Source: Oxalobacter paraformigenes (lineage in GTDB: Bacteria; Pseudomonadota; Gammaproteobacteria; Burkholderiales; Burkholderiaceae_D). From it: a DNA stretch of 64,000 nucleotides. This document shows, piece after piece, positions 1-11,246 of this stretch. The notes beneath the pieces were generated by a model that was not told where the DNA came from, did no database searches, and saw only the letters and a list, made by a program, of their open reading frames with translations. Where the stretch lies: assembly GCF_000158475.2 (NCBI RefSeq), contig NZ_KI392030.1, positions 62,001-126,000 on the forward strand, given 5' to 3'. A program made the position numbers and the translations under genes. Numbering within the stretch: position 1 is the stretch's first letter; each line of letters opens with the position of its first letter.

Positions 1-187
1 GACCTGTGAAAATGACGGCGCCTCCCATAACACTCAGAAGAAGAGGAGGAGTCTGGTCAGATGAACCGAAATCGCGGTTTAGGCGGGATGCCATTTCCAG
101 GATAGTTTGCTGGACTTGTTCAGGCGAGTATATCTGTTTGGAATTTCGCAGAATTTCCCGGGCTTTTTCATTGGTTGGTTCTGTCAT
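1..187 (-). CDS. hpt: Hypoxanthine-guanine phosphoribosyltransferase, N-terminal part (cut by window edge)
   Basis: The reverse strand reads an ATG at 187 followed by about 62 codons open to the window edge. The protein starts MTEPTNEKAREILRNSKQIY and reaches a conserved LLSVMGGAVIFTG segment, which is typical of the betaproteobacterial purine-salvage phosphoribosyltransferases. These convert hypoxanthine or guanine plus PRPP to IMP or GMP in the cytoplasm. The PRPP-binding motif lies outside the window, so the assignment rests on the N-terminal segment alone. It is transcribed away from the aminopeptidase gene across a 164 bp spacer. Confidence 0.75.
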   Translation of the reverse strand, partial: MTEPTNEKAREILRNSKQIYSPEQVQQTILEMASRLNRDFGSSDQTPPLLLSVMGGAVIFTG

Positions 188-351
188 GATTTATCCGATC
201 GATTGCCCTGCAAAGAGTAATGATAATACGGACTATAAGGCAGAAATCGCGATTTTGACAATTGGGAAGCGAAATTAGGAGAGAGTTTAAAAATGTCCGG
301 TTGCAAATTGGTTAGAATGAGATTTTTCTTCAATTTGTCAGGAAAAATACT

Positions 352-2172
352 ATGAACGACGGGATGCAGCAGAGTGATGAAATTCATCATCGTTTACAGG
401 CCTTGCGAAAGGCAATGCAAAACCTGTCAATTGATGTACTGATTATTCCTACTTCCGATCCACATCTGTCGGAATATCTGCCGGAGCACTGGCGCAGCCG
501 AGAATGGTTTTCCGGTTTCACGGGCTCTGCCGGGACGCTTGTTGTTGGAAAAAACCAGGCTTCGCTCTGGGTAGACAGCCGGTACTGGTCACAGGCTGCG
601 CAGCAGCTGACAGGAAGTGGCATTATCATGCGCAAAATTGGCGGAGGCAGCACTCTTCCTTATGTTGGCTGGATAGCGGAAAACTTTCCTGCAGGGAGTA
701 CAGTAGGGATCGACGGCAATCTGATCTCGCTGAATCAGGGGCGCCAGTTGAAGAAAGAACTGGAAAAAAAAGGGCTGGTTTTCAAAATGGATGTCGATCC
801 GGTTTCATCCGTGTGGAAAAACAGGCCCCGTATTCCGGATGAGGCTGTATTTGAACATCCTCCCCGGTTTGTTGCCCTGTCACGACAGGAAAAGTTGGGT
901 TTGATTCGCGCTGAAATGAAAAATGCAGGAGCCGACTGGTTCTTGGTAACGACGTTGGACGATATTGCCTGGTCTTTGAATTTGAGAGGATCGGATATTG
1001 AGTTCAATCCCGTGTTCATCTCGTATTTGCTGATTGGGCATGAGACGGTATTGTTGATGATCGATTCAGCGAAGCTGCCTGATCATTTGAGCAGGGTCTT
1101 GGCAGATGAAGGAATAGAGATAAAACCTTACGAAGCCGTATCGGGCATATTGCAGGGCCTGCCCCCTGAGACAGCGTTACTGCTTGATCCACGCAGAACG
1201 ACTTTTGCATTGAATGAAATGGTCGGTAAAGGGGTGGACAGAATTGAAGCGATCAACCCGACAGTACTGCTGAAATCGAAAAAGGCGCCCCGGGAAATCG
1301 AACATATCCGCCAGACCATGCGGCAGGATGGAGCCGCTTTTTGCGAGTTTCAGGCCTGGTTCGACAAGACCCTTGCTGAGGGAAACGATGTTCCGATTAC
1401 CGAGCTGACCGTAGTGGAGAAAATCGAGACGTTCCGGTCTTGCCGTCCTGACTATGTGTCGCCCAGCTTTGGAACTATTGCCGGATTCAATGCAAATGGC
1501 GCTCTGCCTCATTATCAGGCAACTGAAACGGAGTTTTCCATTATTCATGGGAATGGTTTGCTTCTGATTGATACAGGCGGGCAATATCTGGGAGGAACAA
1601 CCGACATGACCCGGGTCATTCCCGTCGGTTCTCCTGATCGGGAGCAGAAAAGGGATTTCACCGTTGTTCTGAAAGGATTGATTGCACTCTCGGAGACAAG
1701 TTTTCCGCGTTCTTTGCCAGCTCCGATGCTGGACTGCATTGCCCGGAAGCCTTTATGGGCTTGCGGATTCGATTACGGTCATGGAACCGGTCATGGGGTA
1801 GGCTATTTTCTGAATGTACATGAAGGCCCGCAGGGCATTTCCTGTCACGCAAAACCGGAGCCGCAAACGGTCATGGAAGAAGGTATGGTCACGTCTGTTG
1901 AACCCGGACTTTACCGGGTTGGAAAGTGGGGTGTCCGTCTGGAAAATCTGGTTGTCAATCAATTTGTACCGGATACGGAATTCGGGGAATTTCTTTGCTT
2001 TGAAACATTGACCCAATGTCCTATCGATACACGGTGCATTGACAGATCGTTGCTGACGGAAAATGAAATCTCCTGGTTAAATCGTTATCATGAGAAGGTC
2101 AGGTATTCTCTGATGCCTCTGGTAGCGGACGATGTCAAGGACTGGCTTATAAAGCGTACAGAGCCTGTCTGA
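352..2172 (+). CDS. Xaa-Pro aminopeptidase, M24B family (long form)
   Basis: A 606-residue cytosolic metallopeptidase expected to remove an N-terminal residue that precedes proline. The N-terminal half holds creatinase-like domains (SDPHLSEYLPEHW, then FTGSAGTLVV). The C-terminal half is the pita-bread catalytic domain. Its metal ligands are visible in order: the Asp of GGTTDMTR, the His of GHGTGHGVGYFLNVHEG, then the Glu residues of SVEPGLYR and RLENL. The length fits the eukaryote-like three-domain form rather than the about 440-residue E. coli PepP. Start 352 is the first ATG; an in-frame ATG at 364 is an alternative. It diverges from hpt. Confidence 0.93.
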   Translation: MNDGMQQSDEIHHRLQALRKAMQNLSIDVLIIPTSDPHLSEYLPEHWRSREWFSGFTGSAGTLVVGKNQASLWVDSRYWSQAAQQLTGSGIIMRKIGGGSTLPYVGWIAENFPAGSTVGIDGNLISLNQGRQLKKELEKKGLVFKMDVDPVSSVWKNRPRIPDEAVFEHPPRFVALSRQEKLGLIRAEMKNAGADWFLVTTLDDIAWSLNLRGSDIEFNPVFISYLLIGHETVLLMIDSAKLPDHLSRVLADEGIEIKPYEAVSGILQGLPPETALLLDPRRTTFALNEMVGKGVDRIEAINPTVLLKSKKAPREIEHIRQTMRQDGAAFCEFQAWFDKTLAEGNDVPITELTVVEKIETFRSCRPDYVSPSFGTIAGFNANGALPHYQATETEFSIIHGNGLLLIDTGGQYLGGTTDMTRVIPVGSPDREQKRDFTVVLKGLIALSETSFPRSLPAPMLDCIARKPLWACGFDYGHGTGHGVGYFLNVHEGPQGISCHAKPEPQTVMEEGMVTSVEPGLYRVGKWGVRLENLVVNQFVPDTEFGEFLCFETLTQCPIDTRCIDRSLLTENEISWLNRYHEKVRYSLMPLVADDVKDWLIKRTEPV

Positions 2173-2346
2173 ATGGCTTGTGAAGGGTTCCGGCATTTTG
2201 TTTAATGGCCCCAGCCGCTTGATTAATCGCATGTTGAGGAAAAAAGATAAGCGGAAATGAAACTAGTCAGATCTTTCTGCGTCTTACAAAAGTGAGTCAA
2301 TAATGGTGGGAAAATCTGAACAATCATCATTTATCGGGGTATCTTT

Positions 2347-2631
2347 ATGAAAAAAATACGTTTTGCCATGTTGATGGCAGCTTTGGGAGTGTCAGGAATA
2401 GCCTCGGCACAGGTTTATTCCATCGGTACGGCGGTCAATCCGCCTAACAATGTCACGGTAGTGAATTCTTCTTCATTGATTGTAGAGGAAGTACCGGCAA
2501 GCAAGATAACGGCAGAATTGACAGACCGGGATTGTCCGGCAGGAACGACATTGATTTTCGATATCAATGACATGAATCGGGCAAAATGTGTCTGGTCTTA
2601 CGAAGCCCAAAAAAGAATGAACAATTATTGA
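2347..2631 (+). CDS. Small exported protein of unknown function
   Basis: A 94-residue protein with a clear Sec signal peptide: MKK, then a hydrophobic core, then a SGIASAQ cleavage region. The mature part of about 72 residues has two cysteines (in DRDCPAG and AKCVWSY) that could form a disulfide in the periplasm. I do not recognise the family. It is a single-gene unit with its own strong terminator and follows the aminopeptidase gene by 174 bp. Confidence 0.7.
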   Translation: MKKIRFAMLMAALGVSGIASAQVYSIGTAVNPPNNVTVVNSSSLIVEEVPASKITAELTDRDCPAGTTLIFDINDMNRAKCVWSYEAQKRMNNY

Positions 2632-2643
2632 TTGTTGTGCCGG

Positions 2644-2677
2644 AAAAGGCGTATTTCTGTTAAATACGCCTTTTTTG
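2644..2677 (+). terminator. Rho-independent terminator after the small exported protein gene
   Basis: Perfect 13 bp arms (AAAAGGCGTATTT and its complement) enclose a 5 nt loop, and the distal arm runs into a T-tract. It sits 13 bp after the stop codon at 2631. Because the arms begin with an A-tract, it could also serve the convergent gene on the minus strand. Confidence 0.85.
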
Positions 2678-2688
2678 TTGAATTGTAT

Positions 2689-3135
2689 TTAGTGCCACAC
2701 GATTTTTTCTTTCAGAAATTCTTCCACTTCATCGGCAGACAGGTCTGACAATTCCTGAGCCCACTCATTTTGAATCAGACGATTCACTTCCTTTCCGAGC
2801 TTGTTTCTCAAGACGCCAAGAAAATGCGGCGATGAAATCAGGAACAAACGATGGTATTTGGCTTCTTTTCTGCCTTTTTCCAGGTAAAGAGCGATGGATT
2901 TTGCGAACAAATCGTTCTGGTGTGAAAGCGGGCTGACGGATGGATCGTTTGTGTGGCTGTGAAGAGTTCCGACATCGTGAAAACTTCCCCGGGTATGATG
3001 TTCAAGATCGTTCTGGTTTTCATGAGCCGCAGGATGGTACAGATCTTCAAATTCATGAAGAGGTTGATTGGCGCTTTTCTTTTCAAAAATTCGTGCGCGT
3101 GTACTGTCCGTTACAATAACCCAACTTGTTTGCAT
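2689..3135 (-). CDS. Host-attachment family protein
   Basis: A 148-residue soluble protein starting MQTSWVIVTDSTRARIFE. This opening and the central HLH-rich segment followed by the conserved C-terminal ELSDLSADEVEEFL match the family named 'protein required for attachment to host cells', known from rhizosphere Proteobacteria. The biochemical role of the family is unclear; the name comes from an attachment phenotype and should not be taken as a function here. No signal peptide or membrane segment is seen. Confidence 0.8.
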   Translation of the reverse strand: MQTSWVIVTDSTRARIFEKKSANQPLHEFEDLYHPAAHENQNDLEHHTRGSFHDVGTLHSHTNDPSVSPLSHQNDLFAKSIALYLEKGRKEAKYHRLFLISSPHFLGVLRNKLGKEVNRLIQNEWAQELSDLSADEVEEFLKEKIVWH

Positions 3136-3279
3136 GCTGAAATTTCCTTTAATGTTTACCTTTATTCCAAGGCGTGCGTCCGATAATGAAAACGTCTATT
3201 GAAATCCAAATTGCATCGTGCCGGCTTGACGGTTTTCAAGGAAGGCGGAACCCTGTATGAATCTTCGCCCATTGAATGT

Positions 3280-3516
3280 TCAATCCGGTAGCTCGGGCAA
3301 ATTGCTGATGGCGTAGCCTTTGGACCGGATTTGTTCGCCGGGATAAGCGATACGCAGAACGTTCAGGTTCTTTTCATCCGGATCGATATCGATTCCCCGC
3401 GCTTCCAGTGTCCAGTCGACGTTTGTCGCTTCGCCTGGAATGTTTTTTCCTTCGGGAACGAGAAGATAAGAAAATTCCCCAGCTTGTTCTTCTCTTTTGA
3501 ATATGTCTACTCGCAT
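3280..3516 (-). CDS. Small conserved protein, DUF6139-like
   Basis: A 78-residue protein starting MRVDIFKREEQAGEFSYLLV and ending with a conserved GYAISNLPEL tail. The pattern (MRVDI start, VPEGK...NVDW, KGYAI near the end) resembles a short conserved protein family of Burkholderiales that I recall as DUF6139. Function unknown. It is cytosolic by sequence. Its GC and codon use look like the neighbours, so it appears to be a genuine small gene. Confidence 0.7.
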   Translation of the reverse strand: MRVDIFKREEQAGEFSYLLVPEGKNIPGEATNVDWTLEARGIDIDPDEKNLNVLRIAYPGEQIRSKGYAISNLPELPD

Positions 3517-3618
3517 ATGCAGGTCTCCATGAGGTAGAGGGTGTTTAAACCGTTTTCTTTTTTGAAACTGTCAGCTGGTCGGTAAACGGAAACAGCTGAT
3601 TGATGAAAAACGTAGGAA

Positions 3619-4737
3619 TCATGGTTTTCGGCTTTCCACTGTTCTGGAACGCCACAGATGCATCAGATAGGCACTCGCGGTCAACGTGATTGGGCCGAGT
3701 ACGATACCCGCTGCACCGAAGACCAGTATGCCGCCGGCAAGCGAAATAAATGCGACAACGGTATGCAGCCTGAGTTTTTTGCTGATCAATATGGGATACA
3801 GCAGATTGTCTACCGTTCCTACTACAAACATGCCCCAGCCAGCCAGTATCAGGCCATACATCAGGTTGCCGTCAAGCGCGAGATATATTGAAGCGGGCAG
3901 CCAGATGATATAAGCGCCTAGCAAAGGGATGATCGACAAAATGGTCATGATGGCTCCCCATAACAGAGGGGCAGGCAGCCCAAGCATCCAGAACATGAAA
4001 CCTGCCAGAGAACCTTGTACTGCTGCGACAGCGATGGTACCGAATACCGTGGCGCGTATAGTGGTACTGATGACCTTGAAAAGTCCGTTCGTTTCACAAC
4101 CGCACAGGGGAGAAAAACGTCGTATGGTTCGCAAGATCTGATTGCGGTCCCGCAGAAAAAAGAACAACAGATAAAAGGTCAGAACGATAACAATGACCTG
4201 GATAAAAGACGATCTTAAAAAAGAAGTAACCTGCGCGGTCAGAAACGACGTCAGGTTATCGATTAGCGACGGAATATCAAGCTGGTTTTCCGCCCAGAGC
4301 AATACCTTTCCAACATAGGGCATTCTTTCAAGATTGCGCTGCCATTCGCCCGATTCGACCTTGCTCATGATAAGTGTCGAGCCGCGGCTGATTTCCAGTA
4401 CGACGCGAACGGTGATCAGCAAAACCGGTATAACGACAATAACAATCGCAATAGCGGATGTGAGAATGGCAGAAAAAGTCGGGCGCTTGATTTTTCTGCA
4501 AATCTTCCGATGCAGTGGCATAAACAACACGGCAAGAGCCAGGGCCCACGCGAGTGAAGCCAGAAAAGGCAAAGTCATCAGGTAGCACAGGAAAACGCTC
4601 CCGATTGTTAACGCCAACTGAAGAAGAAGCCTGATCCGGTTGCGGGATCTCCAATCCTCGTTTGTAGAAAGGTTTTTGCCGGACTCATTCAGATTCATGG
4701 GATTGTCGTAAAAAGAAACGTTGAAATGGTTTGACAT
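3619..4737 (-). CDS. AI-2E family transporter (PerM/YdiK-like permease)
   Basis: A 372-residue integral membrane protein of the AI-2E/TqsA/PerM superfamily. A soluble N-terminus of about 30 residues is followed by a pair of hydrophobic helices, a periplasmic or cytosolic middle region (about residues 110-170), then further hydrophobic segments. The family-typical motif GAIMTILSIIPLLGAYIIWLP lies in the last third. Substrate specificity cannot be inferred; family members export AI-2 or act as Na+/H+ antiporters. The first ATG is used; an in-frame ATG lies 13 codons later. It is a monocistronic gene downstream of the gyrB terminator. Confidence 0.88.
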   Translation of the reverse strand: MSNHFNVSFYDNPMNLNESGKNLSTNEDWRSRNRIRLLLQLALTIGSVFLCYLMTLPFLASLAWALALAVLFMPLHRKICRKIKRPTFSAILTSAIAIVIVVIPVLLITVRVVLEISRGSTLIMSKVESGEWQRNLERMPYVGKVLLWAENQLDIPSLIDNLTSFLTAQVTSFLRSSFIQVIVIVLTFYLLFFFLRDRNQILRTIRRFSPLCGCETNGLFKVISTTIRATVFGTIAVAAVQGSLAGFMFWMLGLPAPLLWGAIMTILSIIPLLGAYIIWLPASIYLALDGNLMYGLILAGWGMFVVGTVDNLLYPILISKKLRLHTVVAFISLAGGILVFGAAGIVLGPITLTASAYLMHLWRSRTVESRKP

Positions 4738-4845
4738 TCCCGCGTATCGAATTACGTCATTCTCCCGACCTCCTCCTGTGCGAAGTCAAAGTGTCGTGAC
4801 AAAGCGGATAGATTGGAGACCGGTTGGATCTCGTGTTTAGGCAGT

Positions 4846-4879
4846 GAAAAAAAGCTGTTTTACTGGAGTAAAACAGCTT
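4846..4879 (-). terminator. Terminator of the dnaA-dnaN-gyrB transcription unit
   Basis: On the minus strand AAGCTGTTTTAC pairs perfectly with its complement across a 4 nt loop (arms 4852-4863 and 4868-4879), followed by a run of T. It lies 24 bp after the gyrB stop codon. Confidence 0.88.
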
Positions 4880-4902
4880 CTGAAGGAAAATATGCAAGAC
4901 GA

Positions 4903-7476
<2,574 letters not shown>

Positions 7477-7501
7477 TTATCAGCAGCAAGTCACGGCGTC
7501 A

Positions 7502-8608
7502 TTAAATACGCATCGGCATGACGACATATTTGAAATCGGTATTGTCCGGGACAGACATAAGTGCCGATGAATTGGCGTCACCCAATTCAATACTGATTTC
7601 ATCGTTTTTCAGATTTCCCAGAACGTCCAGGAGGTAGGTGACGTTGAAACCGATATCGATGTTGTCACCGTCATAATCGAGCTCGATTTCTTCAATCGCT
7701 TCTTCCTGATCGGCATTGGTTGAACTGATCTTGAGACTTCCGGGAGCCAGAATGCAGCGAATTCCCTTGAATTTGTCACTGGTCATGATCGCTGCGCGTT
7801 GCAGCGCCCTTTGCAAAAGCTCACGGGAAATCGTGAATTTGTTTTTGTATCCTTTCGGGATAACGCGGGTGTAATCGGGGAATTTGCCTTCTACCAGTTT
7901 GGAAATCAGTTCGACATCACCGAATACAAAGCGGACCTGGGCGCCGGAAATATCGATTCTGACAGGTTCTTCCGATTCCTCGAGAAGACGTTGCAATTCC
8001 AGAATCGTTTTGCGGGGAATGATGACGTCGTTATTGGAAAATTCCTGCTCTGTTTCCATCTGGCAGAATGCGAGGCGGTGGCCATCCGTAGCCACAGCCT
8101 TTATGGTGTTTCCACCCGTTTGCAACAGCAAACCGTTCAGATAATAGCGGATATCCTGTTGCGCCATGGCGAAATAAACCATGCCCAGCAGATTTTTCAG
8201 GGATTTTTGGGAAAGCGTTACTGAAGTCTGGTATTCCAGTGGCTGGGAAACGGTCGGAAAGTCGGCTGCCGGCAATGTCTGCAATGAAAAACGTGATTTT
8301 CCCGCAGAAACGACAAGGCGCTTGTCGTTTAATGAAATCGCAATTTCGGCAGAATCAGGAAGCGCACGCAGGATATCCAGAAGTTTGCGAGCGGCAACGG
8401 TAGTTGTGGCGTCTTCTTCCGCGGTGCCGATTTCGGCATGGGTAACAATCTGGATTTCGGTATCGGTAGACAAAAAAGAAACGGCATTGCCTTCTTTACG
8501 TATGAGAATATTGGCCAGAATCGGCAACGTGTGTCTGCGTTCGACGATGCCGCTGACAATCTGCAATGGACGAAGAAGATTATCTCTGCCGGTTTTTACC
8601 AGTTGCAT
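7502..8608 (-). CDS. dnaN: DNA polymerase III beta subunit (sliding clamp)
   Basis: A 368-residue protein with three clamp domains and family segments MQLVKTGRDNLLRPLQIVSG at the start and YLLDVL...YVVMPMRI at the end. The dimeric ring tethers the polymerase to DNA. It lies 57 bp after dnaA and 106 bp before gyrB on the same strand, so cotranscription is likely. Confidence 0.97.
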   Translation of the reverse strand: MQLVKTGRDNLLRPLQIVSGIVERRHTLPILANILIRKEGNAVSFLSTDTEIQIVTHAEIGTAEEDATTTVAARKLLDILRALPDSAEIAISLNDKRLVVSAGKSRFSLQTLPAADFPTVSQPLEYQTSVTLSQKSLKNLLGMVYFAMAQQDIRYYLNGLLLQTGGNTIKAVATDGHRLAFCQMETEQEFSNNDVIIPRKTILELQRLLEESEEPVRIDISGAQVRFVFGDVELISKLVEGKFPDYTRVIPKGYKNKFTISRELLQRALQRAAIMTSDKFKGIRCILAPGSLKISSTNADQEEAIEEIELDYDGDNIDIGFNVTYLLDVLGNLKNDEISIELGDANSSALMSVPDNTDFKYVVMPMRI

Positions 8609-8665
8609 ATGCTTATCCTTGAAAAATGATTACTTTGATTCCGAGATGAATGGATTGTAATACTG

Positions 8666-10048
8666 TCAACCTTTCAAAGTTTGCTCCAGAACATGCAGTT
8701 CGTGATTGCATTCAGGGTTTTTCAACCGGTCCTGAGCGATTTTCCGGACTGCGTGCAATACGGTAGTATGGTCGCGTCCTCCAAACAATTCCCCTATCTC
8801 GGGCAGGCTTTTTTGAGTCAATTCTTTTGTCAGATACATCGCTATCTGGCGCGGCCTTGCAATGTTGGCCGGGCGCCTTTTGGAATACATGTCAGCTACT
8901 TTGATCCGGAAAAAATCGGCAACGGTTTTCTGGATGTTTTCAACGGAAATCTGCCGGTTCTGGACAGACAATAAATCCTTTAGGGCTTCTTTTGTCAGTT
9001 CAATCGTAATATCCCGTCCGTGGAAACGGGAAAAAGCCAGTATTTTTCTTAATGCGCCCTCGAGCTCACGAACATTGGAGCGCAAATGTTTTGCTACAAA
9101 AAAGGCGACATCGTCGGAAAGCTGAATGCCTTCCTGTCCAGCTTTCTTGATCAGGATGGCAACGCGCATTTCAAGTTCCGGCGGTTCGATAGCGACTGTA
9201 AGGCCTGAATCGAAACGCGAAGTCAGACGGTCGTCCATTCCCGATATTTCTTTCGGATAGGTATCGCTGGTAATAATGATTTGTTTTCTGGCGGCGATCA
9301 GCGCTTCAAACGCATAAAAGAACTCTTCCTGCGTACGGTTTTTACCTGAAAAAAACTGGATATCGTCAATCAGTAACATGTCCAGAGAATGGTAATAACG
9401 CTTGAAGTCGTCGAAACCCTTCCGCTGATAGGCCGTTACCACATCGCGGACATACTGTTCCGCATGTATATAGCGGATCCGGGCTGAAGGGATATCCTGA
9501 AGAACCTGATTGCCGATGGCATGGATCAGATGGGTTTTTCCGAGGCCAACACCACCAAAAAGATAAAGCGGATTATAGGAAACCCCGGGATTGTTGGCTA
9601 CCTGGATAGCGGCGGCCCGGGCAAGCTGATTGGCTTTGCCAGTCACAAAACTGTCAAAAGTCATTTCGGCATTGATACGGCTCTGTTCCCGGACGGGCGT
9701 TTCCATAACCGGCGCCTTGTGAGGAATGGCATCCGGATCGGCTTCCGCGGAGGGCAGCTCTGCCTTTGCCAGCGGCGAAACGGTTTTGACAGACGAGCTC
9801 GCGCGCGATTGCGGGTTCAATATAAATTGAACTTCAACCGACGCATCAAGAAACTGGGAAGCCAAGGCCGTAATTCGGTCGGCATACTGGGTTTTGACCC
9901 AATCCAGTTTGAAACGGTTAGGAGCGGCAATACGAAGAACGCGGTCATTGTAATCCAGTGGCACGAGCGGTTTTATCCATGCGCTGTACTGCTGGGGAGT
10001 CAGTTCCAGTTCCAGTTGCGACAAACAGTTTTGCCAGAAATTTTCCAT
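8666..10048 (-). CDS. dnaA: Chromosomal replication initiator protein DnaA
   Basis: A 460-residue initiator ATPase. Domain I begins [16 protein letters not shown]. Domain III carries Walker A ([16 protein letters not shown]) and Walker B (LLIDDIQFF) followed by the sensor region. Domain IV ends with the DNA-binding signature [15 protein letters not shown]. The variable linker (about residues 85-125) is Ala/Pro/Glu-rich. It reads away from the putative origin spacer that separates it from rpmH. Confidence 0.97.
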   Translation of the reverse strand: MENFWQNCLSQLELELTPQQYSAWIKPLVPLDYNDRVLRIAAPNRFKLDWVKTQYADRITALASQFLDASVEVQFILNPQSRASSSVKTVSPLAKAELPSAEADPDAIPHKAPVMETPVREQSRINAEMTFDSFVTGKANQLARAAAIQVANNPGVSYNPLYLFGGVGLGKTHLIHAIGNQVLQDIPSARIRYIHAEQYVRDVVTAYQRKGFDDFKRYYHSLDMLLIDDIQFFSGKNRTQEEFFYAFEALIAARKQIIITSDTYPKEISGMDDRLTSRFDSGLTVAIEPPELEMRVAILIKKAGQEGIQLSDDVAFFVAKHLRSNVRELEGALRKILAFSRFHGRDITIELTKEALKDLLSVQNRQISVENIQKTVADFFRIKVADMYSKRRPANIARPRQIAMYLTKELTQKSLPEIGELFGGRDHTTVLHAVRKIAQDRLKNPECNHELHVLEQTLKG

Positions 10049-10207
10049 GATTCAACAATAAGACCTTGTCGCTCACCGATCGCAGGCGGAACGGGGAACA
10101 GTAGTTTTGTAAGCCAGAAATGAATGGATACAATATGATTTAAGAGAACAGTGAAAACGACCGATTACATAGTTTATAAATATCTATTTTACCTTGAATT
10201 AGAGAAG

Positions 10208-10216
10208 TTATCCACA
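10208..10216 (+). promoter_or_regulatory. DnaA box
   Basis: TTATCCACA, an exact match to the consensus DnaA-binding 9-mer, next to an AT-rich tract in the dnaA upstream region. It may act in initiation, in dnaA autoregulation, or both. Confidence 0.75.
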
Positions 10217-10265
10217 GGTAACGTCTGTTTTTTGACCGATTTCCACGCTGCAATACAGATTCATG

Positions 10266-10295
10266 TTGACAGAACAGGTGAAACTACGGTCTAAT
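10266..10295 (+). promoter_or_regulatory. Probable sigma-70 promoter of the rpmH operon
   Basis: TTGACA (10266-10271), an 18 bp spacer and TCTAAT (10290-10295) point towards rpmH, leaving a leader of about 120 nt. The two hexamers match the consensus at 6/6 and 5/6 positions. Confidence 0.6.
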
Positions 10296-10420
10296 CATTG
10301 GTTCTTTGCGCATAACTTGATGTTTTGTTATGGTTAATATATGCCGGTCGGGGCGATAAACGAGTTGATCATAACCAATACATCATATTCTGAATTTTTT
10401 TGCTGATTAGCGAGACCATC

Positions 10421-10555
10421 ATGAAACGTACTTATCAACCTTCAGTTGTGCGTCGTAAACGCACTCACGGTTTTCGTGCCCGCATGGCGACCAAAAACGG
10501 CCGGGCAGTCTTGAATGCACGGCGTGCCAAAGGCCGTAAACGACTGGCTGTATAA
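10421..10555 (+). CDS. rpmH: 50S ribosomal protein L34
   Basis: A 44-codon gene encoding the very basic protein [20 protein letters not shown] and ending [11 protein letters not shown], the standard L34 sequence and length. It is part of the large ribosomal subunit. It is first in the rpmH-rnpA-yidD-yidC cluster, with rnpA 25 bp downstream. Confidence 0.98.
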   Translation: MKRTYQPSVVRRKRTHGFRARMATKNGRAVLNARRAKGRKRLAV

Positions 10556-10580
10556 GCTGTTGCCATATTGAGCTGAGTGT

Positions 10581-10952
10581 GTGAACGGAAAATTTTCTTC
10601 CGATCGGCGTATCGTTAAAACGGATGATTTTTCATCCGTTTTTCGTATGCGGCCTTGTGCGCGTACCGAGCATTTCGTTTTATACGCCCGCTCCAACCAG
10701 CTTGCGCATGCACGGCTCGGCATTGTTGTGGCCAAGCGATTCGCTCCCCGAGCTGTCACACGCAATACTGTCAAACGGATATGCAGGGAAGTATTTCGTT
10801 GTATGCAAATGCCTGCATTAGACTGTATTATCCGTATGACTTCTCCCGTAAATACCCGGCGTGGCCCTGCAACCGGCACTTGTTTGAAGCGCGTTCTCCG
10901 TGAAGAGGTATGTCGTTTGATGGGCTCACGCAGGAAGACTCCGAAAAGCTGA
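10581..10952 (+). CDS. rnpA: Ribonuclease P protein component
   Basis: A 123-residue basic protein that assists the RNase P RNA in removing 5' leaders from pre-tRNA. The RNR signature appears as TRNTVKRICREVFR, preceded by LGIVVAKRFAPRAV. The start is a GTG at 10581, which places the conserved opening near the N-terminus; no upstream ATG fits. It is followed almost at once by yidD. Confidence 0.93.
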   Translation: MNGKFSSDRRIVKTDDFSSVFRMRPCARTEHFVLYARSNQLAHARLGIVVAKRFAPRAVTRNTVKRICREVFRCMQMPALDCIIRMTSPVNTRRGPATGTCLKRVLREEVCRLMGSRRKTPKS

Positions 10953-10954
10953 CC

Positions 10955-11236
10955 ATGATGAAATCTCCCTTAAAATGGCTGTTTATCGTTTTAATTCGGG
11001 GATATCAGTTGTGCATCAGCCCGTACCTGGGGCAAAATTGTCGTTTTTACCCGAGTTGTTCACAATATGCGCTGGAAGCGATTTCCGTGCACGGCTGTTT
11101 GAAGGGATGTTTCCTGACCTTGATAAGGTTATGTAAATGCCACCCTTTTCATCCGGGCGGACTTGACCCGGTGCCTGAAAAAAAATCCGGTTGTGGTTGT
11201 AGCGAGCCGTTAAAAAATGACGGCGAAAATATTTGA
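10955..11236 (+). CDS. yidD: Membrane protein insertion efficiency factor YidD
   Basis: A 93-residue small protein with the family's conserved core LIRGYQLCISPYLGQNCRFY, then PSCSQYALEAI and CHPFHPGGLDPVP, rich in cysteine. It aids YidC-dependent insertion at the inner membrane. Start 10955 lies 2 bp after the rnpA stop. An in-frame ATG at 10910 overlapping rnpA has a better ribosome site (GAAGAGG) and would add 15 polar residues that are not family-like, so the start is uncertain. Confidence 0.88.
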   Translation: MMKSPLKWLFIVLIRGYQLCISPYLGQNCRFYPSCSQYALEAISVHGCLKGCFLTLIRLCKCHPFHPGGLDPVPEKKSGCGCSEPLKNDGENI

Positions 11237-11246
11237 AAAGTGAATT

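Larger units (their letters stand above)
10049..10420. other. Putative chromosomal origin (oriC) / dnaA-rpmH spacer
   Basis: A 372 bp gene-free spacer between divergent dnaA and rpmH, the usual origin position in this group. It contains one perfect DnaA box (10208-10216), a near match TGCGCATAA at about 10308, and an AT-rich tract around 10165-10205 that could unwind. I see only one perfect box, so the origin call rests mainly on gene context. The spacer must also carry the divergent promoters. Confidence 0.6.
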